From positions 6,850,833 through 6,914,832 of the forward strand of contig CM055827.1 of NCBI GenBank assembly GCA_029582265.1: DNA of 64,000 bases. The letters run 5' to 3'. Each line of letters opens with the position of its first letter. Position 1 is the first letter of the stretch. This DNA comes from Zoroaster sp. YZ-2022 (taxonomy: Eukaryota > Echinodermata > Asteroidea > Forcipulatida > Zoroasteridae). A model generated the notes under the pieces. It saw nothing but the letters and a program-made list of their open reading frames with translations, ran no database searches and had not been told where the DNA came from. Shown piece by piece: positions 11,357 to 55,745 of this stretch. Both the position numbers and the translations under genes were made by a program.

Positions 11357-12011
11357 TCAGATGAAGATCTTGTGTGTCTAAAAAGAAGGATAATGGGCAG
11401 ACCGTGAGGCCCACAACCAAAAAACTAGAAACAGTAGTTCCAAATGTGAAAAAGGGTTAATTTCTGGTTTGTCCTCATGACTTATTTGCATGAAGGAAAG
11501 ATGGGAAGGGGGCATGTTAATTCACACCCACTTGGATCTGCCAGTGCATGGCATAATGCAAGCTTGGTTATGTCATTTTGAATCATATTACCAGACAGTG
11601 GAATAACAATCAGCTTGGCTTTACAGAGTGTTTGAATTGCACTCATTTATAAAAACCTAACCAGTGATCCTGATCCGTTTCCGGTCTGGTACAATTTCAG
11701 TTACAAACTCAGAAAAACCAGAGTTTGAGTAGATAGAATTAACGATGAAATCGGGAAACTTTGACGGAATGCCTTACATTGGACATATTGGAGAACATCT
11801 TCTTGTAGACAAGATGCAAATTGATTTGAATCATTCTTTTCCATTTGTGAATGCAATAAAAAAAAATCAATACCAAAAAAATAATAATTTGGAAAGTCCT
11901 CATTCTATAAAGTTATGGATGTAAGAGTTGCAGGAGTACGTATGCATGCTGTAATGGGGCCACTCTATAAAGTTGCTTAGCACAAAGAACGTGACAAGTA
12001 GCTAAATAGCT

Positions 12012-12206
12012 GGGGCCAATTTCGTAGAGTTGCCAAGTGGACAAAATTGCGTACCAGAAAAATTTTACTTAGTAGATTTCTTTGTTTACCAGCCAAAGTG
12101 TCATACAAAATGTGTGCATTTTGGCTGGTAGTCTGTTTTATATTGCTTAAAAAAAATATTTGCTTAGCAAAATTCTCTGCTTAGCAGCTCTATGAAATTG
12201 GCTCCA
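12012..12206. mobile_element. MITE, 'GGGCCAATTTCATAGAGCTGC' family, copy 3
   Basis: GGGGCCAATTTCGTAGAG at the left, CTCTATGAAATTGGCTCC at the right, and the same interior as copy 1. A solitary left-end fragment of the family precedes it at about 11956-11990. Confidence 0.75.
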
Positions 12207-12315
12207 GGTAGGCATACTTGACAACAGTTTATGTTTAAGCCACTATATACACGATTGGTAATCTCGAAAAACATGAATGATCACAGTTTTACATAAAACT
12301 TATAATAATTGCATT

Positions 12316-12559
12316 GGCGGATCCAGGGGGGGGGCTAAGGGGGCTGTAGCCCCCCCCCCAAAAAAAAATTAAATTAAAAATTTAAAAAATTTAAAAAATT
12401 TAATAAAAAAAAGAGAGAGGGGGGGGGAGAACGCACTCCCATTCCCTCACTGTGCTTTGTTTTTCTCTCCCTTTGATTATTTCATTGTAATTTTTGTAGT
12501 ACTGAAAAGTAATTGTTTTTTATTCTCAGCCCCCCCTAAAAACTGTTCTGGATCCGCCC
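12316..12559. mobile_element. MITE with GGCGGATCCAGG ends
   Basis: Inverted termini GGCGGATCCAG and CTGGATCCGCC bracket a low-complexity interior: G9, C9, an A/T-rich run and a GAGAG run. No open frame is present. Superfamily is not assigned. Confidence 0.7.
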
Positions 12560-12711
12560 ATGAATTGGTGTGAAGTTATTGATAGAATCAAACATCCCTT
12601 GAAATTTTTCTGTCTCATGTGTGTGATCGTTTTAGTAAAATAACTGAAAATAATTCCCAAACTGAATTTCTGTCATCCCGAGACAGGAATTCCATGTTGG
12701 TACGCAAGACT

Positions 12712-12915
12712 TGTAGCTTTGCATGGTGAAAAGGATAAGTAAAGACTGTTTGCGGTGACACCATGTAGAAATTAGTTCTGAAAAAGAATCGCTTGGTTAC
12801 AATTCAACGTTTCGATCAGTATGCTCTGATCGTCTTCACGACTGGTGCGAATATCTACATGGTGTCACTGCGAGCAGTCTTTACTTATCCTTCAGTTTCA
12901 CAGTGCAAAGCTATC
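12712..12915. repeat. Foldback element
   Basis: gtagctttgcatggtgaaa, then aaggataagtaaagactgtt through gacaccatgtaga, pairs with the right half that ends in tcttacttatcctt-like text, cagtttcacagtgcaaagct. Arms are about 60 bp with roughly 80 bp between them. It is probably a MITE. Confidence 0.7.
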
Positions 12916-13045
12916 ATGTTGGTATGAATACAAACAATTAAAATGCATTTTCACTATTTTCTCGTTAACGACACAATGAAATAAGCTGAAACTTTCAAAG
13001 GTTGGTTTTGATAGATATATCTTGATTAATTATGGATTCATTTAA

Positions 13046-13239
13046 ATGGGCAGTATCGTCACGATCTGAACAGACTTTCAACAGGGCATGGAATCGGTGT
13101 CCTAGTTTAAGATGAACACAGTGACTGAAATATACTGGCTAATATGACCTGACATGTGGGGTATTATTTTCAATCACTGAGTGAATCTAAAACTAGCACT
13201 CCGATTCCATGCCCTGTTGATTGTGACGATACTGTCCCT
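13046..13239. mobile_element. TTAA-type MITE, 'GGGCAGTATCGTCACGATC' family, copy 1
   Basis: Flanked by TTAA at 13042-13045 and 13240-13243. Ends GGGCAGTATCGTCACGATC and the near complement GTGACGATACTGTCCC. Inner arms caacagggcatggaatcggt and cgattccatgccctgttg pair strongly, so the element is largely a hairpin. Related copies are at 51780-52195 and 53136-53329, with a fragment at 27238-27310. Confidence 0.8.
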
Positions 13240-14307
13240 TTAACTGGCATTTTACCAAAAGTGTATGTTGGATTTAAGCATTGACATCTGCCAACATGGC
13301 AGCTTTATGGAACTGACCCGTGCTTTAAACAAAAATCACTTTAATCACGCAAACTGTGTACATAAAAACAGTGTTTGTAATTTGTGTTCTTCCTTGTACA
13401 TGTATATTTTATACTATATTATGTCAGTGCTTGAGAATCATGGCATTATTATTATTATTATGTATTATAGATCACATTAATTTATTAACCGATGTTGAGG
13501 AACGCCACATTTAATGTCAAGTTCCAGACATTGATGAGAGTTATATGTTTGTACATAGATAATTGAAACATTAACAATGTCTGTTGATTAGAATTGTATG
13601 GGGTCATATGTTTTACTGGGCTGCTGGCTCTTAATGCTTAGCAGAGGCAGTTTCTAGCACGTTTAATTAAAGTGCTACATTTTTTGTATACAGGGTGCCT
13701 CCCCCCCAAAAAAAACAAAAAAAAACAACCCCAAAACAATATTGCAATGTTTGTTATTAAATACTACAATGTTTTCCACAATTATTTTGTGATACATAGT
13801 TGATGCCCAATTCTATTCTGTGAATTTTTTGTTTGTTTCATGATTTCATGAAAAAACTGCAATTTGAAAATTGCAATTTTGTAACACTGATCCTATTTGC
13901 GCCATTTCAAGTCTGATAATAAGAACGCTCATGCCATGTTTTTTTTTCGAAAAAAATATTTCATTCACACGAAGTTAAAGAAAATGTACAACATTGGTTT
14001 TTGGAAACGTTTATTTATTTTCAGCTCTTTAGTTTTCAAAAAAATGTATCATAAAAAAAACTAACATGTGAAAGCTTCGTCACAATATGTGCTACAAATT
14101 TTGAGAAAACGGTGAAAAGGTGTCGTAACTTTTTGATGTTTTACAAAGAAATTGCCAGACGGCAACTGTTTGTAAATTCAACATAATTGTTTTTTCTCTA
14201 AGATGAATACACTTCAGATGAAATCATTTCATAGGATGATTGATACGTGTATCAACATAACACCAAGTGAGTTTTAGATAATAATTTATTAATTTGATAC
14301 TCTGGTA

Positions 14308-14437
14308 CACTGCAAAAACTGTGGTGTTAAAAACTACACCACTGGTGTTTATATTAGGCAACTCGCACAATATAAACACCATGGAAGAATAAAGTTGACA
14401 CCACTAGTGTTATTTTAACACCTCAGTTTTTGCAGGG
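14308..14437. mobile_element. MITE with CTGCAAAAACTG ends
   Basis: CTGCAAAAACTGTGGTGTTA pairs with TTAACACCTCAGTTTTTGCAG, and the inner parts (gtttatatt, aatataaac) also pair. About 130 bp, noncoding. Confidence 0.75.
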
Positions 14438-15186
14438 TAATTACGCTTCCTGTTGTATCCTCTTTTTAAATATCATTTTAGTGTGACGTAAGTGTCATTT
14501 TTTTTTGCTGAAACTTGGAACAGCGCAAACACAGCAGGGGCTTTACATTTTGTATTTAAAAACATCCATCCAAATTTTATCATTGTTTCCCAGATTATTA
14601 GCGCAATCATTGGGCATCATATTTCTGGCAAAATAATTGTGGCTAATTCTGTAGTTTTTAAGTTATGTAAATAACACAAATAAGAACATTGTCAGCTTTG
14701 GGGTGACCCAACACAAGTGTATAATGTGCTTTTCACAAGTGCTTTTGGTCTGGTACTCTGTTTCTGTTTTTGTTAACAATATTGGTAAAATGTATCCAAG
14801 GAAACATTACTGCCAGCAGCTCAGTGAAGTTCATTGACCCTAGCTGTATAATTTAAACCATTAGACCGTTATTTTAATGTGCTATTTTTGTAACAAAGGG
14901 CATCATTTTTGTGTGATAGCTTCCCAGCAATGTTTCTACATGTATGACTCATAAAATAGCATCCAAGTATGAACTGAATCGGTATTCATAAGTTTGATTT
15001 TGTTAAGGGTGCATAGTTCGCGCGTGTTGCTTATATATTTTTTGTTTCAGCGTGTTTCACTGCTTCACTTGCAATTGTTTTCATCGGTACACCTCTTTTT
15101 TTTCCTTTTGAAAGTGAAGTAAATCTTTAATGAGATGTTTCACAAAATATTAGACTGAATTATTGTAAAACTGTCCACGGGTGACC

Positions 15187-16195
15187 TTATTTGAACAACA
15201 ATGTATATTCAAACCAGAAATTACGTGGGGGATGGGGGTATTAATAGTCTATTATTTAGGTCCAAAATGTTCTCACAATTTTATGAGTGCCATTATAACC
15301 CCCAGGTAATGTTATAGTACAACACTTGGAACAAAAATCTTTTGAAATGCACGTAAATTTGTTCGTGAATTCAAAAAAGAATTAAACTGGTTTATTTATT
15401 AGTACAAAATTAATGCTGGCATTTATTGTTCAGGGAAGGGGTTGTCAGCTGGTTGGGGGTAGTTACTGGTTACTCTAATGCCATACAGGCCAACGTAGGG
15501 CTGGCATCACGTAATTTAGGTCGGCAATACCGACGTATTGCCGACTTCCCGCCGGCGTAATTTTTTTCCCGGACGAACGTGGGCAATTTTTCTGAAATCC
15601 GAATTTTAAAAACTTGTTGTCGTTTAACAAAAACGTTTTTCAAAAAGATTTTTTCAAAAATTGCGCACGTTCGTCCTGGCGAAAAAAAAAGCTTCCCGCC
15701 GGTGGTGGCCCGAACTTAACTCGATCTGTCCATCACCTTTTGACAACGTATTGCCGATATTAGAAAGTGGGTAAAAAAATGACCACCCAGACTGACTTTA
15801 TACCACTAATGGGCGGTAATGTCAAAGGGGAAACTTATCCCATCCAATATTATGACGGGGAGGGGGATAGAGGGGACGGTAATGGCAAATGTCCTCCAAT
15901 AATTATTACTTCTCAACGAAACCTTCATATTTGTATATTTACATACATTTGCATTACTACTAGTAGTCTATTTAGGTCCAATTTGTTGTCACAATAGTAT
16001 TGGTGCCCATAGATCATTATAACTCAAAAAATGAAACAAAAATATTGGAAATTCACATTTTTTACGTGAATTTAAAAAAATACAACGAATATTCAAACTT
16101 ACTTATTTATTATAACAAATTCTGGCATTTATTGGTCGGGGAAGGAGTTTTCAGTTTGGGGGGTGGGGGGGTAGTTGGGGGTTAGGCTAACAAAA
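15187..16195. repeat. Diverged tandem duplication of about 280 bp (15.2 and 15.9 kb)
   Basis: The blocks at about 15230-15480 and 15950-16195 share, in order, agtctat..ttaggtccaa, gttctcacaatttt, acgtgaattyaaaaaa, ctggcatttattg and gggtagttrsgggtta. The spacer (15480-15780) contains a separate inverted pair built on cgacgtattgccga and on acgttcgtcc. No open frame is shared, so this is noncoding. Confidence 0.7.
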
Positions 16196-16199
16196 AATC

Positions 16200-18013
16200 G
16201 CCGCCACTAATTGTACGGACACTACCGCGGGTATGGCACAGGCATACTGGCCGATTACACAGTACATTTTCTTCGTATAAAGATTGCAACACATGCTATA
16301 CTATAATTATGAGAAACAGTATCTGCAGATATCTATTTATCAAAACCACGTAGTCCAGATGGTCAAAACAACTTTCAAGTTTTTTTTATATAATACAACC
16401 GTTAATTTTACTTAGGGCCGGGGATCATTGCATCGCATTATTTAAACATAATATTCAACTATACGAATAAAGTATTGCTCCGTGCCGTATGGAGGCGCTG
16501 TTCAAGAGGGTAGCAAAACATCCTCATTGTATTACTTTGTTATACAGAATAATAGTAACAACAAATTTGGATCTGTATAGACCTATAAGACGATTATGAT
16601 AGAATAGGCAGGCATTCTAATACAAAATATTCAAAAATCATTAAAAAATACATCTACAAAATTATAAAAACTAAAAGAAAACAAATTGATTGACGTCTCA
16701 CATTTGATTTTTTCTCAATGATTTAATATGGATTGTCCAAAGGCCCGTCGAATTTATTCTCATCCCAATGGAAACCACCCTCTACACTAGTGAAAAGGCC
16801 CATAAACATCCATTTGGGAAAATGCCTTTATCAGGGCCAAGTGTGATCCAAAATACTCAAGTTGGAAGTCACAAACCCCAGGTCATGATATTGCACCATT
16901 TTTACACAACCTCTCAAAATAATGTAAAAAAAAGCTTTTTAAATTCACGATCTCCAGCCCATTGCCATCCTAAGGGGAAGAAATTACCTCCGGTCAATTA
17001 GATCTAAACTTGAAAGAAAGAAAAATATTAGAATAATAATAGATTCGGTCTTTTACTTGGATGGTCGATAAGGATGGGTGAAGGAAAACAGAAAGACAGT
17101 GACTTTTCAAATAAAATAGAATTTAAATAATTACAGAGTAAACCGCCCTGTTCGCAACATTCCACGAAGGAACACAGTCAACAAACATTTTGTTCTTTCT
17201 TCTGAAGATAAGTATTGACATAACCTCTAGAGGACTGCATTTAAATTATGATCATGTCACTTTGATTGTTTAATGTTTTATTGATTGTGTGTTCGAGAGT
17301 CCCAATTAAAACAAAACTGATTCAGAAGCACAGCCAAATATAGCAGACGGCTGTTGGTGATTTTCTTTTTAAAGGCTAAAAGTTAAGTCCAAAATATATT
17401 ATACGAATGAATAATATGGGCGAGTGTATAATGGCAATACTTGTTTGCAGAAAAAAACATTGCTAACAGACTGGCCCCAACGCAACCACTGATCTGTACT
17501 AGAGAGACGAGATAGAGCGTTGCCAGGCAATGTTGGTACTCCACTATATTGATATACAAAGGAACACAAATGGAATTCACAAAGGACTCAATGCCCATAC
17601 AAAGAAATGCAAGTGCAAAAGAATGTATGATTGTTAAACATGGTTTAACATAATTAATAGAGATCAATGGCCCCAACGCATTGATCTATAGAGGTCACAT
17701 GGCCTTATATTGGGACCCACAGAGCCTTATATTGCATTGGGACCCACTCGTCTAAAGCCCGCCACCTGTAGTTGACTTATGATTCAGATTAGACTGCCGT
17801 CAGCTAGCCGATTAACTCGATGGCCGATGCATCTGTAGGCAGAAACCAGACCTACTCAGCAGAAGCGCGCGCTTCATACACGTGCTTAGTGTGTTTAGTA
17901 CAGAACTCTGCCTTCTTCAGGTTAAGAGCTAAAGTTGTGATTACTGAACTGACTGTCGTGTGCTATTCAACAATTCTACATTGTTTATAACTTGTAGTAT
18001 TTTAAGACAATCA
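16200..18013. promoter_or_regulatory. 5' flank of ATIC; no separate gene supported
   Basis: AT-rich DNA upstream of the ATIC start codon. The presumed promoter and 5' UTR lie in the last few hundred bases, but no TATA box at a convincing distance is visible and the transcription start cannot be set. A direct repeat (gccttatattg with ggaccca) occurs at 17701-17745. Confidence 0.4.
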
Positions 18014-49939
<31,926 letters not shown>

Positions 49940-51779
49940 ATGACATCACAGAACAGAGTAAGTTTACATTTTTTGTAGTTTGCATGTTGCTTGATTCTTT
50001 TTTGTTTCTTTGTTTTTTCCTGAAAAATGTGTTATTTTATAGATCACACATGTAAACGCCAAATTGCGACCGGTATATTATCCTGTGCCAATCTGGCCGT
50101 ACCACGCGCCATGAACATCACGGTTCAGCGTGTGTGATTGCAATAAATTTGGGAGGATTATCTGTGACGTTTATAGCATAAAATGATTCAAATGAAATAA
50201 ACTCATTAGACTGCATAAACTAATTTGAAAGCACTATTTTGAGACATTAAACTACACATGAACTTAGAACAATAATTCTTGTTTTATTCATTCAGTCTTT
50301 GCGCTGTACTTTAATGACCTCCTGGTTGGCTAACTATAAAATTCAAGTAAATGTAAATCCCTTTAATAATAGCTTGGTTTCGGAGACAGTTAAGGGCTGT
50401 TGTAGAACTCAACTTTCATTTGTGCATTTTCTGAAATCCGTATCAAAACCTCCGCAAACAGGCTAGCCGTGACACAAAAGAATGTTATATATTTTAAAAT
50501 GTAACTTTACTAAAGATGTTTTTTTTCTGTCTTTACATCCCTTTGTTTCAGACATGTTGACCTCTCCACACTGAGATCGTTGAGCAATGCAAAACGGCTT
50601 ATAAGAATAATCTTATCAAATCCTGTCCGAGTATACAATGCTTGATACATGACGTCAGTGTAAGGACAGAATCAAATCAAGTGTTATCACCCAATGCAAG
50701 AATTTCATCAATGAACTTATTGCTCACAAAAAACAGTACTCAACGGACAACAGGCGCTGAAATAATTGGCACTCATATCAATGTCATTCATGACATCGTT
50801 TTGTATCATTAGATACTTGTTTCAGCTGTCGATAATTTTTAAACTATAAAGTAGTGCAAAGCACGTGTAAAATCTTTCAGAAATTTAATAATGCAGAAAA
50901 TGTTCATTTTGTTTGAAAACTATTTTTGTGATCTGTATGGTCGTTTATTCCTATAGGTAAATAAATAAGTATTATTAATGTGCAGTGCTAGAATTTAAAA
51001 AAAAGAAAAAAAAAAGCAAGTTTATTCCTGTTACGTGATTCTTTGATAACAATTGATGTAATTTCAGTCTCATTACCCCTGAAAGAATTAACATTGAAAT
51101 ATCTGTAAGCTTAAGCTTCTTAATTATTTTCAGTTTGTGGAAGATTGTTATCAAAGTAAAAGATAAAGAGAAAGTGGATTACAATTACAATGTTTTTGAG
51201 TTGGAATCTAACAAAAACTATTTTCTTCTTAAAATAAAAAAATTGAGATTAAGCTAATGTCATAAGTTTTTGGTTATGTTTTTTTTTCTCAAAATATATT
51301 TTTCATATACATTTTATGAATTAGCAATGAAGGCACTATGAAGTGTCAAAGACAAACAATCTTGTTTTCTTAAAAATAAACTGAAATAAAAACATGAAAT
51401 TAAATTGGTCATGAAAAACTAACTCATATATGATCATTGCGTATATTGTTCGGACTTTCAAAATCAAAATCATTCTATTTATAGAAACATCCACATTTTA
51501 TTTTCCTATTGCATGAAATGCTTTGTTGTATAATAGCATTCCAAGAATGACCAAGATGTCTGATAGACCATAAGCTGTGTGTGGTCATGTGAAATTATCA
51601 GTTAAGGTCGAGTTATTTTATTTTTTTCGTTTGCTATATTCAAAACACTTCTCTCAATGCAATCTCGTTTTGGGATTCGCCAGTCAGGATAATTTTCCAT
51701 TCTGATATTTGGTAAATGTTTCAAATTTGAATCAAGAAGGGATTGAGCAAAGAGGATCACCAACATATTTTTCTTTTAA
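49940..51779. other. ATIC 3' UTR/flank, no other gene seen
   Basis: AT-rich sequence with several possible polyadenylation signals and no coding or RNA gene that I can support. Confidence 0.5.
50196..50201 (+). terminator. Candidate ATIC polyadenylation signal
   Basis: AATAAA about 257 bases after the ATIC stop codon, the first canonical hexamer downstream. Other candidates follow (for example near 52655), so the 3' end is not settled. Confidence 0.5.
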
Positions 51780-52195
51780 AGGGGCAGTATTATCATGATC
51801 AGACCAAACTTTCAACAGGGCATGGAACAGAGCTGCCAACTCTTCCGGATTCTGCGGAAGACTTCGCGTATTTGACGGTAATTTACTTAAAATATATGCA
51901 AGGAGGCCTCTCCTTTTGGCACCAAAAGGAGAGGCCTCCTTGCATATATTTTAAGTAAGTAAATTACCGTCAAATACGCGAAGTTTTCCGCAGAATCCGG
52001 AAGAGTTGGCAGCTCTGCATGGAATCGATGTCCTAGTTTAAGATGGATCCAGTGACTGAAAATTACTGGCTCATTTATGCAGTAGCAACGGTAATATGAC
52101 CTTGATCATGTGGAGTATTATTTTCAGTCACTGAGTTAATCTAAAACTAGCACTCTGATTCCATGCCCTGTTGATCATGAAGATATTGTCCCTTT
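51780..52195. mobile_element. TTAA-type MITE, GGGCAGTATCGTCACGATC family, copy 2
   Basis: TTAA at 51776-51779 and 52196-52199. Same ends and interior as 13046-13239, but enlarged by a hairpin insertion at 51828-52016. Confidence 0.85.
51828..52016. mobile_element. 189-bp hairpin MITE (hAT-like) nested in a TTAA MITE
   Basis: Begins CAGAGCTGCCAACTCTTCCG and ends in its complement. Arms of about 90 bp pair almost perfectly up to the centre cctctccttttggcaccaaa. GCATGGAA is duplicated on both sides (51820-51827, 52017-52024). The sister MITEs show gcatggaatc once, confirming the insertion. Confidence 0.9.
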
Positions 52196-52199
52196 TTAA

Positions 52200-53135
52200 A
52201 TGGCCTAATTTAGAATTAAAGACATAATTTTGTGTCAGACATGCGTTTGTTATTTGATATATCTGTTAATTCTCACTAAAAGTACTAGCGATTTATATCA
52301 CTGTCTTGTATTCATTAAGAACTCTTTATTTCACACACTTTAATTTATATTCCAACAAGAGTTTTGGAATAAGTGATTTGTTTTCATGAACTATTCCAGT
52401 TTTTAAATAAATATACTTTGATTATTTAGTTAACAAGGGAAGGAACAACGATAATTATCTGATTACTAGATTATTATCCGAAAGCCAACATTACTTCCTA
52501 AACAATCTGTAATGTGTTTCAATCGTGTAACTCTCAGAGCAAGGATATTATGAATGAATGTGACCTCAAAAGTTGAGTAATGTAAACATGGCTGGAAAGT
52601 TATTCAGTAAATTCCTTGTTGTAGTATATACACTGTATTGTGTATTGAAGTGAAATAAATTCTTTAAGAAGCAAAATTGTCTCTTCCAATTGTCATTCTT
52701 CTGTGATGTGCATTTTTAATCCGGGACCATAATTAACATTTCTGGAATGAAAATGCCCTTGAATCAGAAAATCAGTAGACAGTGTCTAAACAAATTATGG
52801 CTTAAAAATTACAAAATAATCAACTATTTTTCCAGAAATATGATGTCCAGTTATTTTGCTATGGTCTACGAAACTCATCAGATTTTATTAAGTGGTTTTG
52901 AAAACAAAAAGGCAGTTACGTAACAGGTGCTGTTTGCACAATTCAAAGTTATACAAATTGATGGATATACCCAGCACATAACATGGTGTGAATGAAAAAC
53001 ATTGCATTTGACGAACATTTTGTTTCTCAAATTTTGAATGGCATCTGGAACAGCACATTTGTTACTAAAGCGTATTTGTTTTCAAAATCAGGCAACCCAG
53101 ACACAGTGAAAATGTCATAGAACCTAGGGGCTTAT
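52200..53135. other. Intergenic, no gene seen
   Basis: AT-rich with no clear element. An AATAAA near 52655 with a following T/G-rich stretch could serve a long ATIC 3' UTR. Confidence 0.4.
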
Positions 53136-53329
53136 AGGGGCAGTATCATCATGATCAGAGCAGACAACAACAGGGGATGGAATCAGTGTTCCTAGTTTAA
53201 GATGAACACAGTGACTGAAAAAATACTGGCTCGTTTATGCAGCAGCAGTGGTATTATGTTCAGACACTGAGTCAATCTAAAACAAACACTCTGATTCCAT
53301 GCACTGTTGATCATTACAATATTGTCCCT
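53136..53329. mobile_element. TTAA-type MITE, GGGCAGTATCGTCACGATC family, copy 3
   Basis: Right TTAA at 53330-53333; the left is mutated to TTAT. Ends ggggcagtatcatcatgatc and gatcattacaatattgtccc. Interior as in copies 1 and 2. Confidence 0.8.
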
Positions 53330-53429
53330 TTAACGGGCCTATAAAAATAGAATTTGTATTATATTTTCATCCATCGGTCATTCGTGATGCTAACAGGAAA
53401 CGCGTTGCATAAATTATCATTGCCCTGTA

Positions 53430-55070
53430 TGGCACAGAAGCAACAATTGCATTTTATTCATCCGATTAATAAAGCCCAATTTTTCTATGCTACAAATTTT
53501 GAGGCAATGATCTATGGGTTACTTTTTGCCGGTTGAAATTAACTTTTGTAAATATGTCAAGAATACATTCACTTGATTGAAACTAACGCTGTTGTCTAAT
53601 GAGCAAATGCACCGAGGCACCATGCACTTTTAACATTTTAAGTGAAATCTTCAAAATAAATACACTTGTATTTCATCAAATTAGAAGTTATTCAACTACA
53701 ACACTGAAAGAGAAGTAAATAGGATCAACTTATTACCACCTTTTGCAAAGACAATCACAGAATCACTACATAAAGCTGAGAAAAATTTACAACAATTCAA
53801 AATTTGTGCAGTTTTTATGTCTGAGCGCAGTGCATGTCAGCCAATAATGATATGTTATTTTTAAGGAGTGGCTGATATTATTGCTCATGTCTGTGATATT
53901 CAAATTCTATTTGTAACCACTATTGTTTCGAAACTTTGGTTTTAACATTGTTGCATTGACCTCTATTAGTTTCCTTCCTGTACTTCCTTATTGAACACAT
54001 GTTGAACACATTTTTCTGAACCCTTTTCTGAAACATATACTGAAACGTTGCCATCCTCAAATTAAGAGGCACAGTCTGCACTGTCAAGAACCCAGTAACA
54101 TGTGTGATGTTGTTGAATTTTGCCTCGGTATTTACCTTTTTGAAGGTAAATCTAAAATGCATTTAATGTTCTCCTTATAGGACAGCTTGAGTGTACTTAG
54201 AGCAGATTAGATTCAATGTCTTCACGGAAATGTTTAGAATAATCCGTTTAAATGTACAAAGAAATAAATCAAACTTCCATGTCGTTCTTTCGTTCTATCA
54301 TAATTTAGAAGCAAATACAACCATGAGATAAACCTAAAAAAATGGAGTAAGCTTTGTAGTTATTTGGAACATTTTTTCACAGGAGATTAATTCTACAGAT
54401 GAAGTCAGATAGATATTGTAAATAACTGTTTAGCTTGTAGATACAGCATAGCAATAAGACAATACTCTATTATAACATATTGCAGACAATTTATTTTCTG
54501 AAAATTTGAATCTGAAAATTTGAGTTTGTTTTACTTTTTGAATATACCTTTACACATTCATAGATAATAAATAAACGTTTCGTCGCTTCAGTGCAAAAAC
54601 GTTGTAGGCCTATACAAAAATGCATAAGCCTAAAATGTCATATCTCCATCATCAATTTCTGTACTCTGGCATTAACACACTTTGTGGAGTTCAAAAGTAT
54701 TGTATCTTGTGCCATAGATTTTGCACATCTGGTAATTTAAAGAAGATACAATGTATTTATTCTGAGCAAAATTTGTTAGTTCAAAAAGTCTTAAATGCGA
54801 GCTCAAAGTAATGGCTCAAACATTCTACCATCAGTTTTATACAATGTCAGTTTTACATTATAAATTTACAATGTAATTTTTTTTTAAATAACCAATACTT
54901 CTATAACGTCTTTTAAATTTTTCTACATTAAACTTGATAAAGGTATAACGCACGCAAAGGTAACATTTTTGGAGTATTAATTTACTCAGGGACACACTGC
55001 TAGATTAGGGGACACACAGAAAATGTATGGTAAACTCACCATGTGAAAGAAGAGGGGAGGGGCATGTACC
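53430..55070. repeat. Segmental duplication copy A (TRIM locus flank)
   Basis: Shares, in order and orientation, gcaacaattgca, ttattcatccgatt, aagcccaattt, aagtaaataggatcaactta, ccttttgcaaagacaatcac, ttccttcctgt, aagaggcacagtctgcactg, tcaagaacccagta and cacagaaaa.gtatggtaaa with 59845-61365 and 63866-64000. No gene lies in it; it is probably noncoding flank copied with a TRIM gene. Confidence 0.85.
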
Positions 55071-55435
55071 CCATTTGCACCCCTGGATCTGGAAATGTTT
55101 CCAGTCCTGAAAGATAATTGAAAAGAACAAACTATCTCATGCCATTTGTTAATTTTGTGTGTGCTTAAAGATACATTATTGCCCTGTTCCTGTGAAAAGA
55201 CGTAAATGAAATAACTTTATTTCAAATAAGTAATTTCACATAATAATTGAGGGGGCTTGGATAGGCCTAAAGAGTAATTAAATGAATAAATGAATTGATA
55301 ACGTAGCATGGTAAACATTTGGATGAACAATGTCACCTTGAGATGGTTTTACAATGCTTCAGTCAATTATTTTTTGAAACCTCTGACTTTTTTTTACACC
55401 TTTATAAGGAAAAATAGAAGTGTACTGATGTAAAT

Positions 55436-55745
55436 TTACCGTGGGGTGCCATGGTCGAGCGGTTTAGTGCATCGGATTTGTGTTCTGATGGCTGAGTCGT
55501 CAGAGTGTGTGGGTTCGAAGCCTTTTACTTGCCGCGACCATGGTGCTTGTGTCCTTGAGCAAGACACTTTACCATAATTGCTGCGAGGGCCGAATTGAAC
55601 CCAGCCACTGGGGATGTACAAGCCAGGATAAATGGGAGGGTTGCATCAGGAAGGGCATCCGGCGTAAAACCTATGCCAAATCAATTATGCGGACCATGAT
55701 CCGCTGTGGCGACCCCTAACGGGAGCAGCCGAAAGAGGACAACAA
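55436..55745 (+). mobile_element. tRNA-Ser-like SINE with LINE-type 3' end
   Basis: A box tggtcgagcggtttagtgc and B box gggttcgaagcc head a body containing gtccttgagcaagacactt. The 3' end gggcatccggcgtaaaa, atgcggaccatgatccgctg, tggcgacccc matches a 3' terminus I recall from LINE-mobilised SINEs in several invertebrates. No intact tRNA fold. Confidence 0.8.

Noticed and set aside
17383..17676. 97-residue hydrophobic minus-strand frame upstream of ATIC, resembling a small membrane protein
   Set aside because: No recognisable family, no splice partners, and AT-rich DNA yields such hydrophobic frames by chance.
55440..55530. Functional tRNA-Ser gene
   Set aside because: A and B boxes are present, but the acceptor stem does not pair and the same sequence recurs with a SINE body and tail.
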